A stretch of 64,000 bases of DNA from CAYVTV01 sp964526475 (GCA_964526475.1 CAZGKF010000003.1:57563-121562); one strand, 5' to 3'; numbered from the stretch's first letter, positions 53,215-62,355 are shown. The notes: generated by a model from the letters alone, not told the origin. Made by a program: numbers and translations.

Positions 53215-54039
53215 GTGAAACATATTTATGATATAACATCCAATAAGTTAAGTGCAATATTTACCAGGGCTTATAGTACTTCCTTCAGTCTCGGCATCCG
53301 GTTTCTTTCCAGGTCGCTTCATGATCCCATATATTCCATTTATGGTTTTGTAAGGTTAGCAGATGAGATTGTTGATACTTTTCATGATTACAATAAGGAA
53401 TTTCTTTTTGAAAGATTCCGGGAGGATGTTGATATGGCAATTTCACAAAAAATAAGTCTTAATCCTATCCTTCATAGTTTTCAAACCGTTGTTAACCTCT
53501 ATAATATTGAAAGGGAGCTTATTGATGCATTCCTCTACAGTATGGAAATGGACCTAAATAAAAAGGTATATAACCGGGATGATTTTAACAGATATGTTCT
53601 GGGCTCTGCAGAAGTGGTAGGGCTTATGTGTCTGCGTGTCTTTTGTAACGGAAAAGAAGAGGAATATACAAGATTAAAACCTTATGCCATGAAACTTGGT
53701 GCTGCATACCAGAAAATCAATTTTCTGAGAGATTTGCGTGCTGATTATGAAATAATGGGCAGAACATATTTTCCTGACATTGATATGAAAAATTTCGGGG
53801 AGACTGAAAAGAAAAAAATTGAAGAGGAGATACAAGCTGATTTTCATGAAGGTAAAATTGGAATAGATATGCTCCCTCAGTCTGCTGCTTTTGGAGTTTA
53901 TCTTTCCTATGTATATTACTATACTCTTTTCCGAAAGATACAAAAGACTGCTGCGCATAAGCTCTTATCAGAACGTATCAGAATATCGGATGTACGAAAA
54001 TACTGTATATTATTCAGAGTATTATTAATAAAAAAGTAA
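53215..54039 (+). CDS. crtB: phytoene synthase CrtB
   Basis: A 274-residue squalene/phytoene synthase. The two Asp-rich motifs are VRLADEIVDTF and INFLRDLRADYEIMGRTYFPD, which bind the Mg-diphosphate of geranylgeranyl diphosphate. SFSLGIRFLS near residue 21 is conserved too. It uses a GTG start directly after crtI. It condenses two C20 units to phytoene, the first committed step. Confidence 0.94.
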   Translation: MKHIYDITSNKLSAIFTRAYSTSFSLGIRFLSRSLHDPIYSIYGFVRLADEIVDTFHDYNKEFLFERFREDVDMAISQKISLNPILHSFQTVVNLYNIERELIDAFLYSMEMDLNKKVYNRDDFNRYVLGSAEVVGLMCLRVFCNGKEEEYTRLKPYAMKLGAAYQKINFLRDLRADYEIMGRTYFPDIDMKNFGETEKKKIEEEIQADFHEGKIGIDMLPQSAAFGVYLSYVYYYTLFRKIQKTAAHKLLSERIRISDVRKYCILFRVLLIKK

Positions 54040-54065
54040 AACTGCATAATTAAAGATTTATTACT

Positions 54066-54743
54066 ATGTCAACATACCTGCTTGTTAATTTACTTGCAAT
54101 AGCTATTCCTATTGTTTTAAGCTTCGACAAGAAGGTACATTTTGTATCCAGGTGGAAGCATTTATTTCCTGCTCTGATAATTACCAGCGCAGTTTTCATT
54201 GCCTGGGATGTAATTTTTACTCATCTGGGTGTATGGGGATTTAATTCAAGGCATTTAACCGGAATTAATATTCTTAATCTGCCTGTTGAAGAGTGGCTTT
54301 TTTTCTTAACCATTCCATATGCCTCTATATTTACCTATGAAGTATTTATTGCATATATTACAAAAGATATCCTTGCTCCATATAGTAAAGCAATAAGTAT
54401 TATTCTGATCATTTTACTATTTTCTTTTGCCTTAGTCTATAATTCCCGTCTTTACACTGTAATTACATTTTCTGTTGCGGCAGTGTGGATAATGATTTTG
54501 CAATTTGTTTTAAAGGTAAGGTATTTGGGAAGGTTTTATTTTTCTTTTTTAATCATATTATTTCCCTTTATGATTGTAAATGGTATTCTAACCGGCTCAT
54601 TCATTGAGGAAGAGGTGGTATGGTATAATAATAGTGAAAATATGGGGATACGGTTTTTTACCATTCCGCTGGAGGATACTATATACGGTTTATTACTTAT
54701 CCTGATGAATATCAGCATATATGAAAAACTTAAGCGTGCCTGA
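54066..54743 (+). CDS. fused lycopene cyclase-domain protein (CrtYcd type)
   Basis: A 225-residue membrane protein with about seven helices and two copies of the lycopene cyclase domain: LTGINILNLPVEEWLFFLTIPY (copy 1, PxEE) and GIRFFTIPLEDTIYGLLLILMNISIYE (copy 2, PLED). In Actinobacteria these are two proteins (CrtYc/CrtYd); fused forms occur in Bacteroidota and archaea. It closes lycopene ends to beta-ionone rings. It follows crtB by 26 bases as the last gene of this unit. Confidence 0.88.
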   Translation: MSTYLLVNLLAIAIPIVLSFDKKVHFVSRWKHLFPALIITSAVFIAWDVIFTHLGVWGFNSRHLTGINILNLPVEEWLFFLTIPYASIFTYEVFIAYITKDILAPYSKAISIILIILLFSFALVYNSRLYTVITFSVAAVWIMILQFVLKVRYLGRFYFSFLIILFPFMIVNGILTGSFIEEEVVWYNNSENMGIRFFTIPLEDTIYGLLLILMNISIYEKLKRA

Positions 54744-54861
54744 ATCCCGCGGTCACATTCCCCGCTGCTTTCGGTGGAGTAAGCGGGCATCATTGGGATA
54801 ATTTCCGGATCGATGATACATGAGGGCTTGCCGCAAGGGGAGTCAATTTATTTAGGATTAC
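54744..54861. repeat. GC-rich hairpin cluster between convergent genes
   Basis: This 118-base gap is clearly richer in GC than its surroundings and holds several short inverted repeats: CCCGCT/AGCGGG (54761-54787), ATCAT/ATGAT (about 54790-54817) and CTTG-CCG-CAAG (54827-54837). It could be a terminator region or a REP-like element. Confidence 0.4.
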
Positions 54862-56046
54862 CTAAAAATTCCATTTAATTCTTAAAAACCCAAGAAAGAG
54901 ATTCTTTCTTTCTTTTTGTAAAGAACCAGTAGAAATAAATTCTCCGTTAAAATTCTGGGTAACAATAGAAAGTTGCATATTATCCGTAAGTGATAATCCC
55001 AGTGTAGGGCCTGCATAGAATCCTTTTAGATCAGGCAGATACATTCCTGAAAAAGAAAGATTTACCAGGGGTGAAGCCGGATATGAAACCTGAAGAAAAA
55101 GTGTCCACTCTGAGAAGGAAAGTTTTTTCACATGCAGATGTCCGGTAAAATACTCTGCAAATCCTTCCGGGTTAAAATCTTCCGGTAAAGGGGAATATAA
55201 TACTTCTCCCTGCAGGAAGACAGCATTTGAAAAAGTATGATCTCCTGATAAAGAAACAATAAATAAACTATTTGAATCATTTGTAGTTCCAATTGGATGA
55301 AAATATGTAAACTCTCCTCTGAAACCTGATTTTCGGATGTTTCCGGCCCATCCCATTCCTGCCATTAAGTCGGTTTGTTCAAATAAACCCCCGATGATCT
55401 GAAAATCGTATTTCCATTTATTGAACCTTAATAAGCCAGCTGCTGTGAGGTTCTTATCTGCATCTATTTTGGCCGCAAATTCTATTACAGATGCAATTCC
55501 AGTATGATATTGCATCCTGATCGCATCAGATCCCTGCTTTTCAGAGTAATCCCAGTCGAAAAAATTTTGAATATTAAATATGTCATTTGGATTCCATACA
55601 AAAGTCTGGCCCCAGTTAATTCTCTGTCTTCCTGCAGTAAGAGTCAATTTTTTATATGTATATTGAAAATTCAACCGGTCAATGGCAGAATTAAGTATAA
55701 AAGACCTTTCGTTGAATAAGTTAAACGAAAGATCACAAAACCCCATGTCACTATCCCAGGCCTTTCCAAAATCAGGAGATAATTTCACAGTTTCCCCATA
55801 CATTAAACGATTTCGCATTTGGAGTGAAAATTTTATACTTTCTGCCGGATACCAGCTAAAATTCAGGCGGTTATGAAAGAGGTTGTCAGAAATCCAGTCG
55901 CTTCTATAACTTCCTGTTACCATAACAGATTGCAGATTCGACAGATATCCGTTTAATTCTAGTTTTCCTGGTTCTTCCTGTGCATAAGAGCTAATTGCAG
56001 ATAAAAGCAGGGAAACGAAAAGAATATTTTTCACGACTTTAATCAT
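54862..56046 (-). CDS. outer-membrane beta-barrel protein of the export operon
   Basis: A 394-residue protein with a signal peptide (MIKVVKNILFVSLLLSAISSYAQ). The body is a series of amphipathic strands (NRLNFSWYPAESIKFSLQMRNRLM, KLTLTAGRQRINWGQTFVWNPNDIF) and ends in FLRIKWNF with terminal Phe. The GRQRINWG-FVWNP-DIF motif resembles DUF1302-type porins. It is the last gene of the ABC operon and overlaps the ATPase gene by four bases, so it is probably the outer-membrane part of that system. Confidence 0.75.
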   Translation of the reverse strand: MIKVVKNILFVSLLLSAISSYAQEEPGKLELNGYLSNLQSVMVTGSYRSDWISDNLFHNRLNFSWYPAESIKFSLQMRNRLMYGETVKLSPDFGKAWDSDMGFCDLSFNLFNERSFILNSAIDRLNFQYTYKKLTLTAGRQRINWGQTFVWNPNDIFNIQNFFDWDYSEKQGSDAIRMQYHTGIASVIEFAAKIDADKNLTAAGLLRFNKWKYDFQIIGGLFEQTDLMAGMGWAGNIRKSGFRGEFTYFHPIGTTNDSNSLFIVSLSGDHTFSNAVFLQGEVLYSPLPEDFNPEGFAEYFTGHLHVKKLSFSEWTLFLQVSYPASPLVNLSFSGMYLPDLKGFYAGPTLGLSLTDNMQLSIVTQNFNGEFISTGSLQKERKNLFLGFLRIKWNF

Positions 56047-56750
56047 TTTTCGCTCGGGGATATTATCTGTTTTTTCTCATCGTTAGCTATCTCCCCATCC
56101 TCAATCGTAATAATTCTCCTTGCCTTTTTAACTACCCGTGCATCATGAGTGGAAAAAATAAAAGTTATTTTTTCTTCCCGATTTAATTTCTCCATAATGT
56201 TCAGAAGGTTCTCAGTAGATTTTGAATCGAGGTTAGCTGTTGGCTCATCTGCAAGAATAAATTTGGGTTTTGAAGCCAATGCTCTTGCTACTGCTACTCT
56301 TTGCTGCTGACCCCCCGACATTTTCCCCGGCCTGCTATCGCGGCGATCTTCAAGTCCCACTGCATTAAGCAATTCCAAAGTTCTTTTTTCCCGTTCGCTT
56401 TTTTTTCTACCCTGAAGCTGCATAATAAATTCGATATTTTCATAAGCTGAAAGGACAGGTATAAGGTTATAAGCCTGAAACACAAAACCAATATTTCTTA
56501 ACCTGAAGTCAATCAAATCTGAGGATTTCAGGGATGCTATGTTTTTGCTGTCTATTATGATCTCTCCTTCAGAAGGTTTGTCTAATCCTCCTATCATATT
56601 CAGCAAAGTCGTTTTGCCGGAACCGGAAGGACCTACAATGGCTGCAAATTCGCCTTCTTCAAAAGTCAGGTTTATTCCTTTAACAGCGTGTACTTTTACC
56701 TCCGAGTCGTTATAGACTTTATGAACCTGTTTTAATTCAATGACCTTCAT
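56043..56750 (-). CDS. ABC transporter ATPase (LolD/MacB type)
   Basis: A 235-residue ATPase. Walker A is IVGPSGSGKTTLLNMIGGLD, the ABC signature MSGGQQQRVAVARALASKPKFILADEPTAN with Walker B, and a Q-loop in FVFQAYNLIPVLSAYENI. The sequence is of the LolD/MacB/FtsE class that partners with FtsX-like permeases. It lies downstream of two such permease genes. Confidence 0.95.
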   Translation of the reverse strand: MKVIELKQVHKVYNDSEVKVHAVKGINLTFEEGEFAAIVGPSGSGKTTLLNMIGGLDKPSEGEIIIDSKNIASLKSSDLIDFRLRNIGFVFQAYNLIPVLSAYENIEFIMQLQGRKKSEREKRTLELLNAVGLEDRRDSRPGKMSGGQQQRVAVARALASKPKFILADEPTANLDSKSTENLLNIMEKLNREEKITFIFSTHDARVVKKARRIITIEDGEIANDEKKQIISPSEK

Positions 56751-56772
56751 AATTTATATGTTTTAAGTATTT

Positions 56773-58203
56773 CTACATATCAATCCTCAATGCTTCAGCA
56801 GGATGTAATTTAAGAGCTTTTCTTGCAGGATATAAAGAAGCGAGCAGACCGGTAATAATTACCAGTATGGTAACCTGAATAAATGATCCCAGTCCGATTT
56901 GAGGAAAAACATGGGCATCAAACCCCCATGCTTCAAATCCTTGTTTATAAAATCTTGATAAATCTATTCCCCTCTTACTCAGTAATTCTATTACCATCCA
57001 GCTCAGCAGCATTCCTCCGGCTGCCCCTGTAAGACAAAGCATAATCGTTTCAAACATAATCATCTTAAATACTCTGAGTTTATTCATTCCTATAGCCATA
57101 AGCATCCCAAGTTCCTTAATCCTTTCCAGAACAGCCATTAACATAGTATTTACAATCCCAAATCCAAGAGCGAGTAAAATTATTGACATGAAAACTATCA
57201 GATAATAATCCATCATGCTGCTGTACATGCTTATATCGGGAAGAATTTCCTCCCATGTTTCTGCCAGCATATCAGGTCGCAATGCAGAAATTTTCTTTCT
57301 GAGCTTATTGTGATCCGCTCCGCTTTCTGCCAGTATCGCGATTTCATGAACTGCACCTGAATGGATCCCTGCTATTTCAGCGAGCTGATCTTTCTTTACA
57401 TAAACATTTAATCCGTCAAATGCGGAGTTACTTGTCTTGTATACACCTTCCAGGCGAAAAGCATCAAAAGCAATATCTCCATCGAAAGTTTGAAAACTAA
57501 GTACAAGTTTTCTTCTTAACCTGTATTTTAAAGAATAATCTTTAAGTAACCAGCTGTACTTCCCTGCATCTTTTTCTCCGAGTATTTCTTTCAGTCTGAT
57601 ATCAAAATCATTTTCACTCCTGAACTCCTCGTCTTCAATATCATAAAGAGAATTTATAAAACTCAGGGATGCTTCATTCCGGGATAATCTATCAATATCT
57701 TCGCTTGAAAAGGAATAATACGCCAATTTCAGATTTTTGGCAAGCTTTTCACCAATAACTATCGGTTTTACATTATCACTTTCAAAAAAACTCCCCCCAC
57801 TCTCACTGATATAATTTTGCAAAGCACTAACTTTCCTTTCCCTTTTAATATCTATTCCATTAATCATTATTCCCGTAGCATTACCAGCTGTACTTGCCAT
57901 TCCAAATACCTTGATTCTGGGACTTATACCTTTGATCCCGTCAAAAGCTGATATAGAATCCATCAATTCAGATACATTATCAACAGTATGGACAATTTCA
58001 TAATTATCTTTAAACTCCGGGTGATGTATCTGAATATGAGACACTTCATTTCGGATGGCCATGTCAATCCTTTGCTGTATCATTCCTACAGCAAAGGCAA
58101 CAGCAAAAATCCCCCCGAATAATCCGATAATAAAAGCCGTTATAACTACTCCGCTCCTGGTTTTATTTCTCCAGATATTTTTCCATGCAATGGACCAGAT
58201 CAT
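56773..58203 (-). CDS. FtsX/MacB-like ABC permease
   Basis: A 476-residue permease with four membrane segments: one at the N-terminus (WSIAWKNIWRNKTRSGVVITAFIIGLFG) and three at the C-terminus, with a large periplasmic MacB-PCD-like domain between. GFGIVNTMLMAVLERIKELGMLMAIGMNK is the classic FtsX motif and LYPARKALKLHPAEALR the end. It is one of two different permeases, suggesting a heterodimer. Confidence 0.93.
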   Translation of the reverse strand: MIWSIAWKNIWRNKTRSGVVITAFIIGLFGGIFAVAFAVGMIQQRIDMAIRNEVSHIQIHHPEFKDNYEIVHTVDNVSELMDSISAFDGIKGISPRIKVFGMASTAGNATGIMINGIDIKRERKVSALQNYISESGGSFFESDNVKPIVIGEKLAKNLKLAYYSFSSEDIDRLSRNEASLSFINSLYDIEDEEFRSENDFDIRLKEILGEKDAGKYSWLLKDYSLKYRLRRKLVLSFQTFDGDIAFDAFRLEGVYKTSNSAFDGLNVYVKKDQLAEIAGIHSGAVHEIAILAESGADHNKLRKKISALRPDMLAETWEEILPDISMYSSMMDYYLIVFMSIILLALGFGIVNTMLMAVLERIKELGMLMAIGMNKLRVFKMIMFETIMLCLTGAAGGMLLSWMVIELLSKRGIDLSRFYKQGFEAWGFDAHVFPQIGLGSFIQVTILVIITGLLASLYPARKALKLHPAEALRIDM

Positions 58204-58232
58204 GGTTGTATTAAATTAATTAACATTTATAT

Positions 58233-59456
58233 TTATGCTTTTAATGCATTTACTTCTTTTAGTTTCATTACCCCATATACAGGATAGATTATGGCCAGCA
58301 CAAAGATTAGCATAACTACCATTGACTGGCCAATAAAATAATCCGTTTGTATTGCAAAAGGCATTACAGGTTCCATTCCGTATTGCTCGAAAATATATGC
58401 ATAATCACCAGTAAATCTCAAAGGATTTTTGTTGAAGTAAAGAATTACAGGAATACTTCCCATAACGCCTGATAAAATGCCTGTTAAACCTAATAGAAAC
58501 ATTTCCAGAAAAATAACAATTCCAATTTTATATTTGTGCATTCCAACAGCCATCATCACTCCAAATTCCCTTCGACGCTCGGTTGTCATCATTATCAGTG
58601 TACCCAAAACACCAAAACCAATAATCATATAAAGAAGAGCAAGCATGATATAGGCACTTACCTGATCAGATTCAATAAGTTGCACAATCTCAGGATTCAT
58701 ATCTTTCCATGACATAATAGCATAATTATCACTAATACCCATTGTCATAAGTTCCTGAATTGTTTTCTGCATATTCCCCGGTTCTTTTAAATCAATCACA
58801 AGGGAAGTATATCTATTATCGGCATTGAACATGTATTGAGCATCCTGAATATTCATAAAAATAATTCTTCTGTCAAGTTCGGGGTTTGGCATCCTTATTA
58901 TTCCGGCTACCGGGAAAAGTCCTGCAGCTGTTACTCCCTGAAAACCCTGACTAAGTAAAGTAACAGAATCCCCAATTGACACTTTCAGGAATTCCGCCAA
59001 TCTTTGTGAGACTAATAAACCACCTGATTCATTAGTTAAATATTCGCCTTCAACAATTTTCGATTCCGGATCTGACAGCTCTTTTTCAAGTTCCGCCTCA
59101 ATCCCAACAATTAAAATTCCTTTTGTTTGTTCTCCTGCAGATGCAAGAGAAAATGATTCAAACCTTGGTATAACAGCCTTTACATTATTTTCGGAAAGTA
59201 AGCTCTCCAGAAGCTGTTCATTATACTCAATGGTATTTTCAAGGTTCTGATCATTCCAATAGCCCTTTGCCTGTATTTGTATAAATCCTGAATAGGATTT
59301 AATGATGCTATCTGTCCAGTGTTTATAACTGCCTATCTGCATTGATCGCATGATAAGTGCAAAGAAAATGGCAAAAAAAACGCTTGCTGTGGTAATCAGT
59401 GTTCTCCGTTTATTTCTCCAGATATTTCTCCAGGCCAGTATCAGGTATTCTTTCAT
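58233..59456 (-). CDS. FtsX/MacB-like ABC permease
   Basis: A 407-residue permease with the same four-segment plan: LAWRNIWRNKRRTLITTASVFFAIF at the start, GFGVLGTLIMMTTERRREFGVMMAVGMHKYK in the middle and a C-terminal PVYGVMKLKEVNALKA. The periplasmic domain is shorter than in its neighbour. With the LolD-like ATPase it would move a lipid, lipoprotein or peptide between inner membrane and periplasm. Confidence 0.93.
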   Translation of the reverse strand: MKEYLILAWRNIWRNKRRTLITTASVFFAIFFALIMRSMQIGSYKHWTDSIIKSYSGFIQIQAKGYWNDQNLENTIEYNEQLLESLLSENNVKAVIPRFESFSLASAGEQTKGILIVGIEAELEKELSDPESKIVEGEYLTNESGGLLVSQRLAEFLKVSIGDSVTLLSQGFQGVTAAGLFPVAGIIRMPNPELDRRIIFMNIQDAQYMFNADNRYTSLVIDLKEPGNMQKTIQELMTMGISDNYAIMSWKDMNPEIVQLIESDQVSAYIMLALLYMIIGFGVLGTLIMMTTERRREFGVMMAVGMHKYKIGIVIFLEMFLLGLTGILSGVMGSIPVILYFNKNPLRFTGDYAYIFEQYGMEPVMPFAIQTDYFIGQSMVVMLIFVLAIIYPVYGVMKLKEVNALKA

Positions 59457-59475
59457 TATTTCTTACATTTTCAAA

Positions 59476-60219
59476 TTATCTTACACTTTTCATGTTTTGT
59501 TGGGAAAAAAAATTATCGGGTATGGGAAAATTGAATTTCAGACTTTTGATGATCACAATTGTTTGGTTCTCATTTTCTTCTGCCGGTTGAATAACAATAC
59601 GAGTAGGGATTTCTCTATCATCCATCATTTTAATATCGTAAGAATATTCCGTTTTTATCAGATAATTATCTTCATCGTAATATTCTGATTTCATTTGGAG
59701 GAAGTGCTCTTTCGTGATCCATTTTATTATTTTCCCCCAAACAACAGCAGCATTATCATGAGGGATCAGTTCAATCCTGAAGCAATCAAAATCTCCTGCT
59801 TGTTCCGAGCCTTTTAAGATATGCCTGTAATCTTTTATTATAGATGATTCCTTCAGGATATCATCATTGGAATAATCACTCCCCATCCATCCCTGTGACA
59901 TCATGGAAGGTGGAAGTTTGATCATACGGTTTATCTGAGGATTCCAGTTCCACATGTCATTTTCCACTTTGAGAAAAGCCTGCCCCTTTTCCCTTGCAGG
60001 ATATGTTACAAGTGTTAGTGAAAGAGCTCTGCCTTTAGTCCAGTTTTTAAACTGAATGGTCCGCTCATACGTTGGCCGTATAATTTTCATAGTCATTTCA
60101 CTCTGACTTGATGTTTCTCCCTGAAATTTTTCCTCTGCCTTACGGATAATTTCGGTTGCGTCCTGGGCAAAACATAAACCTGCCGTGAACAGGAAAAAGG
60201 TAAATAGTATTATTTTCAT
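59476..60219 (-). CDS. LolA-like outer-membrane lipoprotein-sorting protein
   Basis: A 247-residue periplasmic protein with a signal peptide (MKIILFTFFLFTAGLCFAQ). It has the LolA-like segment found in this family: MTMKIIRPTYERTIQFKNWTKGRA, MWNWNPQINRMIKLPPSMMSQGWMGSDYSNDD and a half-open beta-barrel after it (the SWMG/GWMGSD-NDD motif is typical). LolA-fold proteins carry lipid-modified cargo. It is the gene between the regulator and the permeases. Confidence 0.86.
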   Translation of the reverse strand: MKIILFTFFLFTAGLCFAQDATEIIRKAEEKFQGETSSQSEMTMKIIRPTYERTIQFKNWTKGRALSLTLVTYPAREKGQAFLKVENDMWNWNPQINRMIKLPPSMMSQGWMGSDYSNDDILKESSIIKDYRHILKGSEQAGDFDCFRIELIPHDNAAVVWGKIIKWITKEHFLQMKSEYYDEDNYLIKTEYSYDIKMMDDREIPTRIVIQPAEENENQTIVIIKSLKFNFPIPDNFFSQQNMKSVR

Positions 60220-60818
60220 GTCTGATATTTTAAATGTAATCTTTCTTTGTAAAAATTTATCAATTTTTCTTCGAACTTCTCCAGAGAGAATACATCAGGT
60301 GCAGTTATATACATAATTAAAGACCCCTTTAAAATACTGGAAAATATAAGCATTTCGCCTTCCGGATCTTGAAAACCACTTCTTTGAAAAAAATCCTTAA
60401 GTGTAGATGTTATGTCAGGTACATCAATAGCCGGACTTTTAATGATTTCCTCAACTACATTTGTCTGTAGCGCCATGGTTGTATATAATTTCCAAAATTT
60501 CAAATTTTCCCTTACACTACTGAAACTAGCATGTAAAAAATAAAAAAATTCATTTATTGTAAGTATTCCATCATGATCCGGATCAAAACTATCCAATATC
60601 TTTCCTGAAGCTGTCATAATAATCTCTTTTAGTAAGGCTTCCTTACTATCAAAATAATTGTACATAAGACCTTTTGAAATACCGGCCTTATGGGCAATCA
60701 TGCTTACAGATGTAGCATGGAAACTCTTGTCTGCAAATAACTCAAGAGCTGCTTCTATTATAAGGTCCTTTCTTTCCTTTCTTAATTCTTCAACTTGCGT
60801 GGATGTACGTGGTGACAT
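60216..60818 (-). CDS. TetR-family repressor of the export operon
   Basis: A 200-residue TetR-family regulator. The helix-turn-helix is ALELFADKSFHATSVSMIAHKAGISKGLMYNYFDSKEALL. The C-terminal ligand domain is variable. Its promoter overlaps a perfect 20-base palindrome, six bases upstream of the ATG, making auto-repression likely. Its stop overlaps the start of the LolA-like gene by four bases, so it is first in the operon of regulator, LolA-like, two permeases, ATPase and barrel. The inducer is unknown. Confidence 0.93.
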   Translation of the reverse strand: MSPRTSTQVEELRKERKDLIIEAALELFADKSFHATSVSMIAHKAGISKGLMYNYFDSKEALLKEIIMTASGKILDSFDPDHDGILTINEFFYFLHASFSSVRENLKFWKLYTTMALQTNVVEEIIKSPAIDVPDITSTLKDFFQRSGFQDPEGEMLIFSSILKGSLIMYITAPDVFSLEKFEEKLINFYKERLHLKYQT

Positions 60819-60824
60819 ATATTA

Positions 60825-60849
60825 TTGACTGAACGTTCAGTCAAATGTA
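60825..60849 (-). promoter_or_regulatory. TetR operator palindrome overlapping the operon promoter
   Basis: TTGACTGAAC-GTTCAGTCAA (60825-60844) is a perfect 20-base palindrome. On the minus strand TACATTTG (60849-60842) is an exact -7 element, overlapping the palindrome by three bases, so a bound repressor would cover the transcription start. The GAACGTTC core resembles known TetR-family operators. Confidence 0.85.
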
Positions 60850-60974
60850 AAAATTTATTATTATTCGCCAAAATAAACCAGGCAAAAATTATATGTTCTA
60901 TAACACTCAGGATAAAGCATCAACTATTTCCACCTAACATTCTATCAAAGAAGTGTTATTATTTTAACTTTTTA

Positions 60975-60982
60975 TACATTTG
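60975..60982 (+). promoter_or_regulatory. -7 promoter element of dtd
   Basis: TACATTTG, an exact TAnnTTTG match, 18 bases before the ATG of dtd at 61001. It supports that start over the longer frame that would begin at 60980, inside the promoter. Confidence 0.6.
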
Positions 60983-61000
60983 TGCTCTTCAAATTATTTT

Positions 61001-61453
61001 ATGAGGGCTGTAATACAAAGAGTATTAAAAGCTTCTGTAAGGGCTGAAAGCGGGCATTGTGATTCAATAGGTCCTGGACTTCTTGTACTTCTGGGTATTG
61101 AAACAGGTGACAGTATGGATGATATTATATGGTTATGCGGAAAAATCAGCCGTTTAAGGATATTTAATGACGAAAATATGGCTATGAATCTCTCCCTGCA
61201 TGATATTGGAGGGGAAATAATGGTAGTATCGCAATTCACCCTCCATGCGAGCACAAAAAAGGGCAACCGGCCATCATTTATCAGGGCTGCAACTTCGGAA
61301 TATTCCATTCCCCTCTATGAATTATTTATTAAGCAAATGGAAACCGAAACAGGACAAGAAGTTAAAAAAGGTGTTTTTGGCGATTTAATGGAAGTCTCAC
61401 TGGTAAATGATGGTCCTGTTACGATAATAATAGATACTAAAAATAAGGAATAA
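61001..61453 (+). CDS. dtd: D-aminoacyl-tRNA deacylase
   Basis: A 150-residue Dtd starting MRAVIQRVLKASV. The signature SQFTLHAST-KKGNRPSF and NDGPVTIIID (the Gly-Pro chirality motif of the family is seen in NDGPVT) are clear. It removes D-amino acids from tRNA. It overlaps deoC by one base (TAATG), so the two genes are coupled. Confidence 0.96.
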   Translation: MRAVIQRVLKASVRAESGHCDSIGPGLLVLLGIETGDSMDDIIWLCGKISRLRIFNDENMAMNLSLHDIGGEIMVVSQFTLHASTKKGNRPSFIRAATSEYSIPLYELFIKQMETETGQEVKKGVFGDLMEVSLVNDGPVTIIIDTKNKE

Positions 61454-62304
61454 TGAATATTTCAGAACGTTACAATACAGAAGTTGATGAGATATTGATC
61501 TGTGAAAATATCAGCAAGATAAAAAAACGTGCAAGCGGTTTGAAGGATAAATATTTACTTCAGCATATTTTCAGCCTGATTGATCTGACTACATTAAATC
61601 CGGCAGATAACGAAGAAAAAATCAGGAGTTTGACTGAAAAAGTCAATCTTATCCCGTTAAGATTTCCATATCTGAAAAATATTGCTGCAATATGCGTTTA
61701 CCCTTCACTTATTTCTTTTGTTAAAAAATACCTTCAGGATAAAAATGTTAAAATTGCATCTGTTGGCGCAGGGTTTCCCTCCTCCCAGACATTCCCGGAA
61801 ATAAAATATAAGGAAGTTGAACTTATCATTGAAGAAGGCGCAGATGAGGTAGATATTGTTATTCCTCTGGGGAAACTCATGAACGGAGATTATGAATATC
61901 TTAGTCGTGAGATAAGGAAAATAAAAGAAATATGCGGAGACAGGCAACTCAAAGTCATTTTGGAAACCGGTGAAATGTCTGATCCTGTAATGATTAAAAC
62001 AGCCTCTTTTCTCGTAATGGAAGCAGGGGCGGATTTTATTAAATCCTCAACAGGTAAAACTTCTGTTGGGGCCACTCCTGAAGCTATATATATTATGTGT
62101 ACCGCAATAAAAGAATTTTATAAAAAAACCGGAAAAGCTGTTGGAATAAAGCCTTCCGGGGGAATATCTGAAGCATCCCTTGCAGTATTACACTACCTAA
62201 TTGTAAGTGAGATACTTGGGAATGAATGGCTTAATCCAAAACGATTCAGATTCGGTGCCACTAAGCTTGCGAATAATCTTTTGGGAGAAAAATACTTTAC
62301 CTGA
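61453..62304 (+). CDS. deoC: deoxyribose-phosphate aldolase
   Basis: A 283-residue class I aldolase. The Schiff-base lysine is in GADFIKSSTGKTSVGAT; other motifs are ICVYPSL, GADEVDIVIPLGKLMNG, KVILETGEMSD and VGIKPSGGIS. It splits deoxyribose 5-phosphate into acetaldehyde and glyceraldehyde 3-phosphate. It is slightly longer than E. coli DeoC and has an additional N-terminal helix region, as usual in Bacteroidota. Confidence 0.95.
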   Translation: MNISERYNTEVDEILICENISKIKKRASGLKDKYLLQHIFSLIDLTTLNPADNEEKIRSLTEKVNLIPLRFPYLKNIAAICVYPSLISFVKKYLQDKNVKIASVGAGFPSSQTFPEIKYKEVELIIEEGADEVDIVIPLGKLMNGDYEYLSREIRKIKEICGDRQLKVILETGEMSDPVMIKTASFLVMEAGADFIKSSTGKTSVGATPEAIYIMCTAIKEFYKKTGKAVGIKPSGGISEASLAVLHYLIVSEILGNEWLNPKRFRFGATKLANNLLGEKYFT

Positions 62305-62330
62305 CAAAAAATTGATGCTGATTTTTAAAT

Positions 62331-62338
62331 TAACTTTG
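62331..62338 (+). promoter_or_regulatory. -7 promoter element
   Basis: TAACTTTG, an exact TAnnTTTG match, 17 bases before the ATG of the DUF4271 gene. Confidence 0.5.
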
Positions 62339-62355
62339 CGTATCCTTTAAATATT

